Positions 52,386 through 62,843 of a DNA stretch of 64,000 nucleotides are shown one piece after another. The DNA lies in contig NZ_CP034861.1 in NCBI RefSeq assembly GCF_005080865.1, positions 310,001 through 374,000 on the forward strand, read 5' to 3'. This DNA is from Buchnera aphidicola (Muscaphis stroyani). Its GTDB lineage: Bacteria; Pseudomonadota; Gammaproteobacteria; Enterobacterales; Enterobacteriaceae. How positions within the stretch are numbered: the stretch's first letter is position 1; every line of letters begins with the position of its first letter. The translations under genes and the position numbers were made by a program. The notes below the pieces were generated by a model. That model did no database searches, had not been told where the DNA came from, and saw only the letters and a program-made list of their open reading frames with translations.

Positions 52386-53129
52386 ATGGAAAGCGCAATT
52401 CATAACTCTATGCAAGTTGCTAGTAAATTGTTAGAAAAACAAGCTATTATTTCTAATAATTTAGCTAATATTTCAACTACTGGTTTTAAAGAAAAATTTA
52501 ATTATCTGGTACGAAACGAAACCAAAAATACAAAAAATTTAAATAATTTTTCTAACACACAAGAAAAAGAATATTATAATTTTTCTGCAGGAACATTAAA
52601 TTACACTGATAGAAAATTAGATTTATTTATTAAAGAAAATGGCTGGTTAGCAGTAAAAGATGCTAATGGTCAAGAAGCTTACACTAAAAATGGTCATTTA
52701 ATGTTAAATAATCAAGGAAAATTAACTGTTCAAAATCATGAAGTGTTAGGTGATTATCACAGTATATATCCTTCAGATAATAATTTAAAGATTTCATCTC
52801 ACGGAATTATTAAAAAAATTGAAAAACAGGCTAATAAATTTATTGAATCTAAAATAGGTTCATTGAAATTAGTTCGTCTTCCTAACGAAAATTTATTACA
52901 AAAAGAAAATGGATTATTTTATCTAAAAAATCTAAATAAAAATAGCATACTTCATGATGACAGCATAAAAATACAATCAGGTATGTTAGAAACAAGTAAT
53001 GTCAATCCAACAAAAAATATGATAGATATGATATCAAATGCCAGACAATTTGAAATGGAAATGAAAATGATATCTATATGTGATCAAAATGAAGAATACG
53101 CCAATCGACTTCTTGATATTAATAATTAA
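52386..53129 (+). CDS. flgF: Flagellar proximal rod protein FlgF
   Basis: FlgF is a rod subunit between FlgC and FlgG. It has 247 residues (E. coli 251). It has the N-terminal [15 protein letters not shown] and the C-terminal [29 protein letters not shown]. The middle is diverged and Asn/Lys-rich. It lies 19 bp before flgG. Confidence 0.94.
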   Translation: MESAIHNSMQVASKLLEKQAIISNNLANISTTGFKEKFNYLVRNETKNTKNLNNFSNTQEKEYYNFSAGTLNYTDRKLDLFIKENGWLAVKDANGQEAYTKNGHLMLNNQGKLTVQNHEVLGDYHSIYPSDNNLKISSHGIIKKIEKQANKFIESKIGSLKLVRLPNENLLQKENGLFYLKNLNKNSILHDDSIKIQSGMLETSNVNPTKNMIDMISNARQFEMEMKMISICDQNEEYANRLLDINN

Positions 53130-53148
53130 ATTTAACTAGGACAACATT

Positions 53149-53931
53149 ATGATACCTTCTTTATGGATTTCTAAAACTGGTCTTGATGCGCAGCAAATTA
53201 ATATGAATGTTATATCCAATAATTTAGCTAATGTTAGTACGAATGGATTTAAGAGATCTAGGGCTGTTTTCGAAGATTTAATGTATCAAACAATAAAACA
53301 AGCTGGTACTAATTCATCCATGAACACTATTTTACCTTCTGGACTGCAGCTAGGAACAGGAGTTCGTCCAGTAGCTACAGAAAGAATTCATAGTCAAGGA
53401 AACCTTTCAAAGACAGATTCTTCAAAAGATATTGCCATTGATGGATCTGGATTTTTTCAAGTTCAATTACCAGATAATAACGTAGCTTATACAAGAGATG
53501 GTTCTTTTCAAATAGATCAAAACGGTCAATTAGTTACCAACAGTGGATATCCAATTGTACCAGATATTAATATTCCACCTAACTCAACTAGCATTAGCAT
53601 TTCAAGAGATGGAGTTATTAGTGTTGCAATACAAGGACAGATACAACCCGTTTCTATCGGACAATTAAATTTAATTAATTTTATAAATAGTTCTGGATTG
53701 GAAAGTATCGGAGAAAATTTATATCAAGAAACTCAAGCATCTGGGGCGCCGATAGAAACAGCTCCAGGTTTAAATGGAGCAGGTTTGCTGTATCAAGGAT
53801 ATGTAGAAACTTCAAACGTAAATGTTGCTGAAGAGCTTGTTAATATGATTCAAACCCAAAGAGCATATGAAATTAACAGTAAATCTATTAACACATCAGA
53901 TCAAATGCTTCAAAAATTATCTCAACTATAA
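53149..53931 (+). CDS. flgG: Flagellar distal rod protein FlgG
   Basis: FlgG is the distal rod subunit. It has 260 residues, full length. It has [15 protein letters not shown] near the N-terminus, the rod-specific stretch that follows ([11 protein letters not shown]), the [13 protein letters not shown] core motif and the C-terminal [19 protein letters not shown]. It is the best conserved flagellar gene of the cluster. FlgJ caps this rod in relatives. Confidence 0.97.
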   Translation: MIPSLWISKTGLDAQQINMNVISNNLANVSTNGFKRSRAVFEDLMYQTIKQAGTNSSMNTILPSGLQLGTGVRPVATERIHSQGNLSKTDSSKDIAIDGSGFFQVQLPDNNVAYTRDGSFQIDQNGQLVTNSGYPIVPDINIPPNSTSISISRDGVISVAIQGQIQPVSIGQLNLINFINSSGLESIGENLYQETQASGAPIETAPGLNGAGLLYQGYVETSNVNVAEELVNMIQTQRAYEINSKSINTSDQMLQKLSQL

Positions 53932-53980
53932 TTAAATTTGATAAATATATAGAGAATTTCATTATTCAAGGTGAATTTTC

Positions 53981-54697
53981 GTGGTAAAGTTATTAACTAG
54001 TTCATTTAAATACTTTTTTGTTATCATTTTTTTGTTACTGACACAAAGTTGCTCTTATATTCAAAATAAGCCGATGGCACTAAATACTAGAACAGAAATT
54101 ATACCCAATACTTTCAGAATAACGAACAGTGGATCTTTATTTCAAGACGCACAGACTATAAATTATGGGTATCAACCATTATTTGAAGATTACAAACCAC
54201 ATAATATTGGTGACACTATAACTGTCGTATTACAAGAAAACATAAGCGCTAGCAATAGTTCATCTTCAAACATTAGTCGAGATGGTACTGCTAATTTAGG
54301 AGTAAATATATCACCTGGTCAACTTAATCCAATGTTAGGTTTAAATATTAATGACAATAGAACGGGATTTGATAGTATAGGAAAAAATGATTTTTCTGGG
54401 AAAGGAAGTAATTCAGCTAAAAACACTTTTAACGGGCTTATTACTGTAACTATAAAACAAGTATTACCTAATGGTAATCTTAAAGTTTGCGGAGAAAAAG
54501 AAGTATCTATTAATCAAGGAACAGAATTTATTCATTTTTCAGGAGTAGTTAATCCTAATAATATTAATAAAAATAACTTAGTTGCATCTACTCAAATTGC
54601 AGATACTAAAATTGAATATTTAAGTAATGGAAATATGAATGAAATAAACAAGATGGGTTGGTTTCAAAGGTTTTTATTAAAAATTTCACCTGTATAG
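53981..54697 (+). CDS. flgH: Flagellar L-ring lipoprotein FlgH
   Basis: FlgH forms the outer-membrane bushing ring around the rod. It has 238 residues (E. coli 232). The start is GTG. A type II signal peptide ends in LLTQSC, with the lipid-modified Cys at 24; the -3 residue Thr is unusual but tolerated. Conserved stretches include [35 protein letters not shown] and [16 protein letters not shown]. It implies that lipoprotein processing and the LolCDE system are needed in this organism. Confidence 0.95.
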   Translation: MVKLLTSSFKYFFVIIFLLLTQSCSYIQNKPMALNTRTEIIPNTFRITNSGSLFQDAQTINYGYQPLFEDYKPHNIGDTITVVLQENISASNSSSSNISRDGTANLGVNISPGQLNPMLGLNINDNRTGFDSIGKNDFSGKGSNSAKNTFNGLITVTIKQVLPNGNLKVCGEKEVSINQGTEFIHFSGVVNPNNINKNNLVASTQIADTKIEYLSNGNMNEINKMGWFQRFLLKISPV

Positions 54698-54764
54698 GAA
54701 TATTTACATTAATATAATTAAAGATAATGAAATAAATTATATGTTTTTTTAAATTCAATACAGT

Positions 54765-54803
54765 CTCATAAAGAGTAAAAAATTATTCTTTATGAGTACT
54801 TTT
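54765..54803 (+). terminator. Hairpin after flgH, possible terminator
   Basis: A 10-bp stem CTCATAAAGA/TCTTTATGAG (54765-54774, 54787-54796) is followed by ACTTTT. It lies 68 bp after flgH and may split the operon so that flgIJK has its own start; partial read-through is likely. Confidence 0.55.
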
Positions 54804-54858
54804 AAAAAATATTTTATATAATACTTTATAATATAAAACGTGTTAATAAAGGTTTTTT

Positions 54859-55962
54859 ATGTCTAAGATAACATTATTAAAATTAATTCTTTTTCTTTTG
54901 GTAAGTTTTTCTTCTATTTCGTATGCTGAAAAAATACGTGACTTAACAAGTATTCAAGGAATTCGAGATAATCAATTAATTGGTTATGGTTTAATAGTAG
55001 GTCTAGATGGAACAGGTGATCAATCAACACAATCTCCATTCACCAAGCAATCATTATCTAATATGCTTGCTAAATTAGGTGTAACTGTTCCTTTTGGAAT
55101 GAACATGAACGTAAAAAATGTAGCAGCAGTTATGATAACTGCTAAATTGCCTCCATTTAGTCATTCCGGAGAAAAAATAGACGTAGTAGTTTCATCTATA
55201 GGAAACTCAAAAAGTTTAAGAGGCGGAACATTGTTAATGACTCCTTTAAAAGGAGCTGATGATAAAATTTACGCTGTGGCTCAAGGAAATATAATAGTAC
55301 CTGAAAAAAATAATAATTTTTTTAAAAAAAATAATTTCATTGGAGATTATCAAGTTAATTCAGGAAGAATTAACCATGGAGCAACTATTGAACGTGAAAT
55401 AAATACTGATTTTGGTAGACATAAAACTATCAATTTGCAATTAAATCAAGAAGATTTTAGTACTGCTCAAAGAATAAGTGACATGATTAATGTGAAATAT
55501 CCAGATACGGCAACACCTATTGATTCTAAAACAGTTCAGTTAAGTACTGTAGCTAACAATAACGTACAAGTCCATATGCTTTCAAATATTCAAAACATAG
55601 ATATAATTATGCCTTCTCAAGAAGCAAAAGTCATTATTAATTCTCATACTGGCTCTGTAGTTATGAATCAAGAAGTTACATTAAGTGAATGCGCTATTTC
55701 TAATGGTAGTTTATCTATAGTGGTTCATAAAACACAAGATTCGCATTATGAAAATCCATTAAAAAAAAATTCTAATAAAAAAAAATTACCACAAAATTCA
55801 ACCTACCAAAATTATGATAAAGAAGAATATTTTAGTAACAGAAATCTTAATAACATAGTTAGATCCTTAAATGCATTAGGAACTCGCACAAACGAACTTA
55901 TATCTATTTTACAATCGATGAAAAAAGCTGGTTGCCTTCACGCTAAATTGGAAATCATTTGA
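54859..55962 (+). CDS. flgI: Flagellar P-ring protein FlgI
   Basis: FlgI forms the peptidoglycan-layer ring. It has 367 residues (E. coli 365). A cleavable signal peptide (about 1-23, ending SYA) precedes KIRDLTSIQGIRDN and GYGLIVGLDGTGDQ. The core PLKGADDKIYAVAQG and VMNQEVTLSECAISNGSLSIVV are conserved. Two A9 tracts lie near 55761-55785 in a poorly conserved loop. The last base of its TGA is the first of the flgJ ATG. FlgA, divergently encoded, is its chaperone. Confidence 0.96.
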   Translation: MSKITLLKLILFLLVSFSSISYAEKIRDLTSIQGIRDNQLIGYGLIVGLDGTGDQSTQSPFTKQSLSNMLAKLGVTVPFGMNMNVKNVAAVMITAKLPPFSHSGEKIDVVVSSIGNSKSLRGGTLLMTPLKGADDKIYAVAQGNIIVPEKNNNFFKKNNFIGDYQVNSGRINHGATIEREINTDFGRHKTINLQLNQEDFSTAQRISDMINVKYPDTATPIDSKTVQLSTVANNNVQVHMLSNIQNIDIIMPSQEAKVIINSHTGSVVMNQEVTLSECAISNGSLSIVVHKTQDSHYENPLKKNSNKKKLPQNSTYQNYDKEEYFSNRNLNNIVRSLNALGTRTNELISILQSMKKAGCLHAKLEII

Positions 55963-56270
55963 TGAACGATCATTTATTATACAACATATCAAATACTCAT
56001 TCAAAAATTGTTACAGAACTAAAATATCAAGTTCAAAAGAATCCAAAAAAATATGCATTGCAAACAGCAAAAGAAGTAGAAAGCATATTTATTCAAATGT
56101 TACTAAAAAGTATGAGAAATTCTGTGTCTAAAAGCAATTTAATAGATAACAACCAAAGCTACCTCTATACAGATATATACGATCAACAAATATCTAAAGA
56201 GCTAAGCAAAAAAGGAATAGGATTCACTCAAATGATTTTAAAACAAATAGAAAAAAACATTCTTTCATAA
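55962..56270 (+). CDS. flgJ: Flagellar rod-capping protein FlgJ, rod-binding domain only
   Basis: About 102 residues (ATG at 55962 overlapping the flgI stop), against 313 in E. coli. Only the N-terminal rod-scaffold domain is left (QTAKEVESIFIQMLLKSMRNS, YTDIYDQQISKEL and the GIGFTQMILKQI end). The C-terminal glucosaminidase/muramidase domain is absent, and the frame ends cleanly rather than by an obvious frameshift. The peptidoglycan must be opened by another enzyme or be thin. Confidence 0.9.
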   Translation: MNDHLLYNISNTHSKIVTELKYQVQKNPKKYALQTAKEVESIFIQMLLKSMRNSVSKSNLIDNNQSYLYTDIYDQQISKELSKKGIGFTQMILKQIEKNILS

Positions 56271-56385
56271 GAATTTATAATTTATGATGTTTTGTTAGTC
56301 AAAATTAAGAAACATATAAATAATTAAATATTTAAATCAAAAATTATTTTTTAATAGAGTCAACAATTCTAAAAAAGGAAAGAAC

Positions 56386-58008
56386 ATGAGTTCTATACTT
56401 ACCTCAGCTATTGCTGGAATCAATGCAATAAAAGTGATGATAGATTCTACTATTAAAAAAATTGATCAACCAGATTACGTGAATCCAGAAAAACGTATTT
56501 TTATTGAAAACACTGTAGAAGAATCTAATTTAAGCGCTGGAGTAAAAATTAAAGAAATATATGATAATTATAATAATTTCATTATAGATGAAACAAGAAA
56601 GACTAGTGTAGAAGTAACAGGTCAAGAAACAAAAATTGAACAATTGTTAAAATTAGAAAATTTATTATGTGAGAAATCAAATATTTTTAGTGTGTTAGCA
56701 AAAGAATTATATGGACAAATTAAAAATAATTTTCTTTTCAATAAAAAAAATGTCATTGGTAAAGATATAGAAGAAAAACTAAATCAAATTATTGATTCAC
56801 TTCAAGATTTTGATAATAAACTTATCTTTTTAGAAAAAGAGATTAAACAAGAAATTGGAAATAAAATAAAAAAAGTTAATTCATTAATTAATAAGATTCA
56901 TGAAACTAATTTAGATATCTGCTGTTTTCCAATTTATCAACTCCCTGGTAGAGTTGAAGATTTTATAAAAAAAAGAGAACATTTTATAAACGAACTAAAC
57001 AAACTTATTGGTATTACAGTAATTAAAGAAAATTCTAACTATAAAGTATATTTAAATAACGGAATATGCATTATAGATAATGAAAAAAAACAAAATTTAA
57101 TTGAGCTAACATCTAATTCTGATTCTAAATATATCAGTGTAGGATACTTTGATGACAATGCAGGCAAAGTAAAAAAAGCAGAATTCATGATTCCTAATGG
57201 TTCTTTAGGTGCATTATTAAGATTTAGAAGAGAAGAATTGGAACATGTTAGGAATAAAATTGGACAATTAACTGTAAATTTTACTGACAGTATTAATTTA
57301 TACCATCAAATAGGATTCGATTCATATGGAAATGTTGGTGAACCAATGATTCGTATTAGCGAACCTCAAATCATATCTCATTCAAAACATACATCTTCTT
57401 CAGTTGTTTCTGCTAAATGGGTGTCTTTTAAATTTGCAAAAGACAGTAATTATGCAGTTTTTTTTCACAATAATAATTGGACAGTAACAAGATTATTAGA
57501 TCACGAAGCTATTCCAGCAAACATTAAACAAGAAAATAACAACATATTTATTACTTTTGATGGTATCGAATTAAAAATACAAGGAAAACCTAATGAAAAA
57601 GATTTTTATGAAGTTAAACCATATTTAAATACTTTAGAAAAATTAGACTTACTAATTGATAAAGATACTCCATTTTCGTTTAATGATGATACAGTCAAAA
57701 GCAATATGAATATTGTAATTACTCATAATTTTAATGAAGATCATATAGTTGACCAAAAAGAAACTATTCAAGAATCTTATCAAAATTTTTCTAAATCAAT
57801 AGCTTATCAGTGTAACTTTCTTGAAGAAAATTTGCCTTTTAAAGAAAAAATGATTGATATATTGAATGATAAAAAACTATCTATGTCAAGAAATCTTGAG
57901 CAAGACTGTAAAAATTTAAATTATCAACAACAATGCTATCTAGCAAATTCTAGAGTTTTAAAAGTAGCTGAAGATATTTTTAATGAAATTGTTGAATGCT
58001 ATAGTTAG
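56386..58008 (+). CDS. flgK: Hook-filament junction protein FlgK (N-terminal motif degenerate)
   Basis: FlgK normally joins hook to filament. It has 540 residues (E. coli 547). The N-terminus MSSILTSAIAGINA and C-terminal LNYQQQCYLANSRVLKVAEDIFNEI match FlgK, as do GALLRFRREELEHVRNKIGQL and LGIELKIQG-like body motifs. The axial signature near residue 30, SNN(I/L)...GY.RQ in relatives, has become STIKKIDQPDYVNPEKR. All other axial proteins of this cluster keep that signature. FlgN is its chaperone; flgL, which should follow, is absent. Confidence 0.85.
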   Translation: MSSILTSAIAGINAIKVMIDSTIKKIDQPDYVNPEKRIFIENTVEESNLSAGVKIKEIYDNYNNFIIDETRKTSVEVTGQETKIEQLLKLENLLCEKSNIFSVLAKELYGQIKNNFLFNKKNVIGKDIEEKLNQIIDSLQDFDNKLIFLEKEIKQEIGNKIKKVNSLINKIHETNLDICCFPIYQLPGRVEDFIKKREHFINELNKLIGITVIKENSNYKVYLNNGICIIDNEKKQNLIELTSNSDSKYISVGYFDDNAGKVKKAEFMIPNGSLGALLRFRREELEHVRNKIGQLTVNFTDSINLYHQIGFDSYGNVGEPMIRISEPQIISHSKHTSSSVVSAKWVSFKFAKDSNYAVFFHNNNWTVTRLLDHEAIPANIKQENNNIFITFDGIELKIQGKPNEKDFYEVKPYLNTLEKLDLLIDKDTPFSFNDDTVKSNMNIVITHNFNEDHIVDQKETIQESYQNFSKSIAYQCNFLEENLPFKEKMIDILNDKKLSMSRNLEQDCKNLNYQQQCYLANSRVLKVAEDIFNEIVECYS

Positions 58009-58042
58009 ATCGAATTAAAAGTATTTAAAATAATTTTAAACA

Positions 58043-58070
58043 TAAAAACTTACTTAAAAGTAAGTTTTTA
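58043..58070. terminator. Bidirectional terminator between flgK and rne
   Basis: TAAAAACTTACTT (58043-58055) and its exact complement (58058-58070) form a strong hairpin with flanking A and T runs, suited to ending both converging transcripts. Confidence 0.8.
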
Positions 58071-58137
58071 TGTCACATTAATAATTTTATGCTCAATATA
58101 CTATTTATTTTTTTAATATTACTAATTCACTAAAAAA

Positions 58138-60996
58138 TCAATAATTTAATTTCGGTTTTGAAACAGGTGAATTAGAACAATTTGTAGCAGAATGAGCTCC
58201 TGCAGAATTTTTAATGATAAATTTTGATTTAATCAATGATTCTTGATTAGAATAAATAGATTTTTTTTGATTAAATAATAATTTTTCCGAAATTTTAGTT
58301 ATAGGTGCGCTTGACTTATTTTGTTTATTTTTAATGCTAAATTTTTTATTAAAAATAAAATTTTTTTTAAATATTTTTAATTGGTGTTTTTTTTGAGAAA
58401 TTAATTTAATTTGAAATTTGCCACTCGCATAAGAAATGTATTTATATTTTAAAGATTTTTTATATAAAGAAATTCCAACTTTCATTTTTTTATCTTTATT
58501 GGTACATTCAAGCTTAATATTGTCTTTTTTTTTCGAATTATTAAATAATTTTTGAGTTTTAAAAATTTTTTTATTTCGAGTGTTGCAAAAATTTTTACAA
58601 TTGGAAGATAAATTTATTTTTTCTCTATACTGAATTATTTTATTAGATAAGTGTGAAAAATTGTTAATCCAAATTCTATCTAAAGCCAGTTCTAATAAAA
58701 AAACTCTAAAAAATATAAATCTTGAAGGTTTTTCAAGAAAAAAATTATTATAAATTTGATGTAAATCAAAATTATTTATTTTTTTTTCTCTTTGCAACGA
58801 TTGATCACTGATTTGGAAATTATATTTTATACTTTTAGATAAAGATGTGTTTTTTAAAGAAATTAAATTTTCTATTTTATCACTTTTTTCATGAAAAAAA
58901 TTCATGCTTTTACCATTTCTATTTTGTTTTTTCATATCTAATAATACTATTTTTTTCTCTTTTCTTATTTCAGTAAAAATTTTATATGCATGGTGTGTAT
59001 TTGTTTTTTTATTGTTAACATTTTTCAATTGATTTGGAGCAAATTTAATTTTATCTATTGCTGTAGAATTAAATTTTTTTTTGCAAGATATAGAAATTTG
59101 ATTTTTTATATCTTTATAAACTAATTTTTTTTTATCATTATTTTCAATATCTGACAAAAATGACGTAATTTTATTATTTTTTTTTTGATTTTTCTTGATT
59201 AAACATTTTTTTTCTGTAGAGACATCAATGTTTTTCATATACTTAAACGTATTTCGATTTAATATGCTATTTCTAATTAATACATGTTTTATTAAAAAAG
59301 ATTTCTTTATCCAATTGATTATTTTAAGTATAAAATTTTGTTTCTTAGAAAATAAATTTGATGTTTTATCACTAGTGTTTTTTTTATAACAAGATGCATT
59401 AAAATACTTTAAAACTGGTTTATCTTTATTTTTACTATCTAAAACATCCTCTTTAAAAATATATGATGTTTTATTTTTTTTAACGTCAGATAATTCATAG
59501 CTACTAGCATTCACTTCTTCTCCTCTTCTGACTCTAGATACAAAATAATGAGGAGTCTTCATGTTTTTATTTGGTACAATAATAGTCTTTCCTCCGGCTT
59601 GACGTTTTTCAATTGCATGCACTGCATCTCTTTTTTCATTTAATAAATAACAGGCTATCTCTATAGGAACAATGGCGTGAACTTCGTAAGTATTTTCTTT
59701 TAAAGCTTCTTCTTCGATTAAACGCAAAATGGATAAAGACAGAGATTCATTATCTCTAATTGTACCAGTTCCTGTGCACCTAGGACAAACATGATGACTG
59801 GATTCTCTTAAAGACGAATTTAATCTTTGTCTAGACATTTCTAATAAACCAAATTTAGAAATATGACCAATTTGAATGCGAGCTCTATCTTCACGTGTAA
59901 TTTCACGTAATCTATTTTCAATAAATTTTTGGTGCATAATCGTTGTCATATCTATAAAATCAATAACTATCAACCCTCCTAAATCTCTTAATCTTAGTTG
60001 ACGAGAAATTTCATCCACTGCTTCTAAATTAGTATTAAACGCTGTTTCCTCGATATCTGTTCCACGAGTAGAGCGAGAAGAATTAATATCAATAGCGGTT
60101 AAAGCTTCTGTGACATCTATCATAATAGAACCACCTGAAGGCAATCTAACTTCTCTTTGAAAAGCAGAATTTATTTGAGATTCAATTTGATAATAACTAA
60201 AAAGAGGGATATCTCCTGTATACAATTTAATTTTGTTAATAAAATCTGGTCGACCTAAAGAACTAATATGTTTTCGAGCTAATTCTAACGTTTTAGGATT
60301 ATCTATTAAAATCTCACCAATATCTGGGCGCAAGTAATCTCTAAAAGAACGAACTAATACATTACTTTCTTGATGAATTAAAAATGGAGCTGGTCGACTA
60401 TCAGCTATTTTTTGAATTGCGTTCCAATGCTTAAGTCTAAAAGATAAATCCCATTGTAAAGATTTTATAGATTTTCCTACACCAGCAGTACGAACGATTA
60501 AACCCATAGATTCAGGTAATTTTAAAGATAACAACAATTCTTTTATTTCTAATCTATCATTACCTTCAATTCTTCTAGATATACCTCCAGAATTTGGATT
60601 ATTTGGCATCAATACCAAATAACTACCTGCAAGACTGATAAAAGTAGTTAATGATGCACCTTTAGTTCCTCTCTCTTCTTTGTGTATTTGAACAATAAAC
60701 TCTTGGCCTTCTTTAATTAAATCTTTTATATGAAGGCGAGAATCAGTTAAAGACTGAATTGAGAAATAATTTTTAGAGATTTCTTTTAATGGTAAAAATC
60801 CATGTTTTTCAGCACCATAGTCTATAAAAGCAGCTTCTAGACTAGGTTCAATTCGAGCAATTTTTCCTTTATATATGTTGGATTTTTTTTGTTTTGATCC
60901 AAGATTTTCTATGTCAAGGTCATATAAACGTTGACCGTCAACAAGAGCTACACGCAACTCTTCCTGCTGAGTTGCATTAATTAACATTCTTTTCAT
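58138..60996 (-). CDS. rne: Ribonuclease E
   Basis: RNase E is an endoribonuclease and degradosome scaffold. It has 952 residues (E. coli 1061). The N-terminal half is near-identical: S1 domain, DNase I-like core with catalytic Asp303 (AIDINS) and Asp346 (VIDFID), and zinc link CPRC (404-407). The C-terminal half is Lys/Asn-rich and worn, but three E. coli microdomains remain recognisable: a membrane helix (about 547-569, [14 protein letters not shown]), an enolase-binding segment (about 764-777, [11 protein letters not shown]) and the PNPase-binding tail (about 896-938, SAPITK...AGAHSATN). An A10 tract lies near 59177-59186. It is divergent from rluC. Confidence 0.96.
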   Translation of the reverse strand: MKRMLINATQQEELRVALVDGQRLYDLDIENLGSKQKKSNIYKGKIARIEPSLEAAFIDYGAEKHGFLPLKEISKNYFSIQSLTDSRLHIKDLIKEGQEFIVQIHKEERGTKGASLTTFISLAGSYLVLMPNNPNSGGISRRIEGNDRLEIKELLLSLKLPESMGLIVRTAGVGKSIKSLQWDLSFRLKHWNAIQKIADSRPAPFLIHQESNVLVRSFRDYLRPDIGEILIDNPKTLELARKHISSLGRPDFINKIKLYTGDIPLFSYYQIESQINSAFQREVRLPSGGSIMIDVTEALTAIDINSSRSTRGTDIEETAFNTNLEAVDEISRQLRLRDLGGLIVIDFIDMTTIMHQKFIENRLREITREDRARIQIGHISKFGLLEMSRQRLNSSLRESSHHVCPRCTGTGTIRDNESLSLSILRLIEEEALKENTYEVHAIVPIEIACYLLNEKRDAVHAIEKRQAGGKTIIVPNKNMKTPHYFVSRVRRGEEVNASSYELSDVKKNKTSYIFKEDVLDSKNKDKPVLKYFNASCYKKNTSDKTSNLFSKKQNFILKIINWIKKSFLIKHVLIRNSILNRNTFKYMKNIDVSTEKKCLIKKNQKKNNKITSFLSDIENNDKKKLVYKDIKNQISISCKKKFNSTAIDKIKFAPNQLKNVNNKKTNTHHAYKIFTEIRKEKKIVLLDMKKQNRNGKSMNFFHEKSDKIENLISLKNTSLSKSIKYNFQISDQSLQREKKINNFDLHQIYNNFFLEKPSRFIFFRVFLLELALDRIWINNFSHLSNKIIQYREKINLSSNCKNFCNTRNKKIFKTQKLFNNSKKKDNIKLECTNKDKKMKVGISLYKKSLKYKYISYASGKFQIKLISQKKHQLKIFKKNFIFNKKFSIKNKQNKSSAPITKISEKLLFNQKKSIYSNQESLIKSKFIIKNSAGAHSATNCSNSPVSKPKLNY
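59177..59186 (-). repeat. A10 homopolymer inside rne
   Basis: Ten T on the plus strand are ten A in the rne message, inside the Lys/Asn-rich C-terminal half. Confidence 0.9.
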
Positions 60997-61277
60997 TATA
61001 ACATTTTCTCTCTTATTCTTTATAAATAAGCAAATACGTCAACAGGAAATATGTACTAAAAACAGATTTATTTGTACTATTTTATAACTTTTATTGAAAA
61101 TTAGAATAAAAAAAGTTTTTAATAAAAATTAAATTTTAAACAATTTTTTTAAAATATATGCATACATATTTTATGAATTTTTAATAATAAATTTAATTTT
61201 TTATATTTATATATTCATAATTATATTATAATTAAAAAAAATTAAAAAAATTACCTTACAAAAAGAGATTTTTTTTA

Positions 61278-62222
61278 ATGACAAATAAAATACTTCCTGC
61301 ATCAATCTTTTCGATTAATGAAGATGCAATAAATCAAAGATTAGACAACTTTATTCTAAAAAAATTTAAAAAATTACCTAAAAGCATGATTTATCGCATT
61401 ATCAGAATAGGAAAAATTCGAATCAACATGCAAAAAGTAAAACCTTATTACAAATTAAAAAAAGGAGATGAATTAAAAATTCCATCAATATACGTTTCAG
61501 ATAATAAAAAAAATAATATTTTTTGTAAAAATGACACTAATAATTTGTCAAAAAGTATTTTATATGAAGATAAACATTTATTAATAATTAATAAACCTTC
61601 TGGCATAGCAGCTCATGGTGGAAGTGGATTAAAATATGGAGTTATAGAGTATTTTAGAAAAATGCGTCCACTAGATAAATATCTTGAATTAGTCCACCGT
61701 ATTGACCGCGATACATCTGGTATTTTAATGCTGGCTAAAAAACGAACATCTTTAGCATTGCTTCATAAGCAGATAAGGGAAAAAAAAATCAAAAAAGAAT
61801 ATATCGCATTAGTACATGGTTCATGGCCATCTCATCTGAAAAAAATTTCAGCACCTTTGTTAAAAATTAAATCAAAAAACAAAAAAATGAAAATGTTGAT
61901 TAATCAAACCGGAAAATTTTCAGAAACACATTTTCAAGTAAAAAAAAAATATTCCTTAACAACTCTGCTTTTAATTAATCCTAAAACTGGTCGCACACAT
62001 CAAATTAGAGCACATGCTTTATATGCAGGACATCCAATATTATTTGATAAACGATACGGTGATAATCAGTTAGATATTAAAATAAAAGAAACAAAACAGA
62101 ATAATAGACTTTTGCTTCATGCTTCTAGAATTAATTTTAATCATCCAAAAAATGGAAATAAAATTTATATAAACGCACCATTAGATTCAATTTTTACGAA
62201 TTATTTGAATTCTCTTACATAA
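61278..62222 (+). CDS. rluC: 23S rRNA pseudouridine synthase RluC
   Basis: RluC makes pseudouridine at 955, 2504 and 2580 of 23S rRNA. It has 314 residues (E. coli 319). An N-terminal S4-like RNA domain (about 18-75) precedes the RluA-type catalytic domain with Asp143 in HRIDRDTSGILML and the GRTHQIRAHALYAGHPI motif. It is divergent from rne as in E. coli. The stop is followed by rpmF 158 bp later. Confidence 0.95.
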   Translation: MTNKILPASIFSINEDAINQRLDNFILKKFKKLPKSMIYRIIRIGKIRINMQKVKPYYKLKKGDELKIPSIYVSDNKKNNIFCKNDTNNLSKSILYEDKHLLIINKPSGIAAHGGSGLKYGVIEYFRKMRPLDKYLELVHRIDRDTSGILMLAKKRTSLALLHKQIREKKIKKEYIALVHGSWPSHLKKISAPLLKIKSKNKKMKMLINQTGKFSETHFQVKKKYSLTTLLLINPKTGRTHQIRAHALYAGHPILFDKRYGDNQLDIKIKETKQNNRLLLHASRINFNHPKNGNKIYINAPLDSIFTNYLNSLT

Positions 62223-62314
62223 TTTTTTACATCATTGATATATTTAAATGTTGTATATCCAACAAAAAAAATAAAATGTTTTTTCAAAACTTATCTTCTT
62301 TTAGATAACATAAT

Positions 62315-62334
62315 TGCACATTGTGCATTATAAT
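62315..62334 (+). promoter_or_regulatory. Palindrome and -10 box upstream of rpmF
   Basis: TGCACA and TGTGCA (62315-62320, 62322-62327) form a tight palindrome just before a perfect TATAAT (62329-62334), 46 bp ahead of rpmF. No good -35 box is visible; the palindrome fills part of the spacer and could be an operator or a DNA-shape element. Confidence 0.35.
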
Positions 62335-62380
62335 TCATGCATGTACTGTTAACTTTAATACTATAAAGAGAAATATTAGA

Positions 62381-62545
62381 ATGGCTGTTCAAAAAAATAA
62401 ACCAACTCGCTCAAAAAGAGGAATGAGAAGATCTCATGATTTTTTATTGAATCCAACATTGTCAATAGACAAATTTTCAGGAGAAACTCATATTCGACAC
62501 CATATTACTGCTAATGGGTATTATAAAGGGAAAAAAGTTATCTAA
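62381..62545 (+). CDS. rpmF: 50S ribosomal protein L32
   Basis: L32 is a small zinc-type ribosomal protein of the large subunit. It has 54 residues (E. coli 57) from the ATG at 62381, where [20 protein letters not shown] is identical in style to E. coli. An open extension to 62321 is not coding. The Cys zinc ribbon is absent, as in E. coli L32. It heads the former rpmF-plsX-fabH-fabD-fabG-acpP operon, now missing plsX and fabH. Confidence 0.97.
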   Translation: MAVQKNKPTRSKRGMRRSHDFLLNPTLSIDKFSGETHIRHHITANGYYKGKKVI

Positions 62546-62554
62546 AAATTTAAT

Positions 62555-62593
62555 AAAAATGGTGGTTTACCTAAAAATAAAACATCATTTTTA
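62555..62593 (+). terminator. Hairpin after rpmF, probable terminator
   Basis: AAAAATGGTG (62555-62564) pairs with CATCATTTTT (62583-62592), one G-U pair, 18-nt loop, ending in T bases. It marks the break in the old fatty-acid operon. Confidence 0.6.
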
Positions 62594-62843
62594 TAAAAAC
62601 ATTATAAAATTTATTTTTTAAAAATAGAAGATTTTTTTTAAGTATAGTTCTAATATTTAATAATATTATCTATCTTATGATTTATACATGTCTCCAAATA
62701 TTAATCTTTAATTAAAATGTCATCTTTAACAATTTTTGTGAATTATAAAGATAAATAATATCTTAAAATTTAAAGTATTTTATAAGAAAAAATTTAAAAA
62801 AATATTTGTAAATATTTTAAATATATTAAATAAGGTGATCGTA

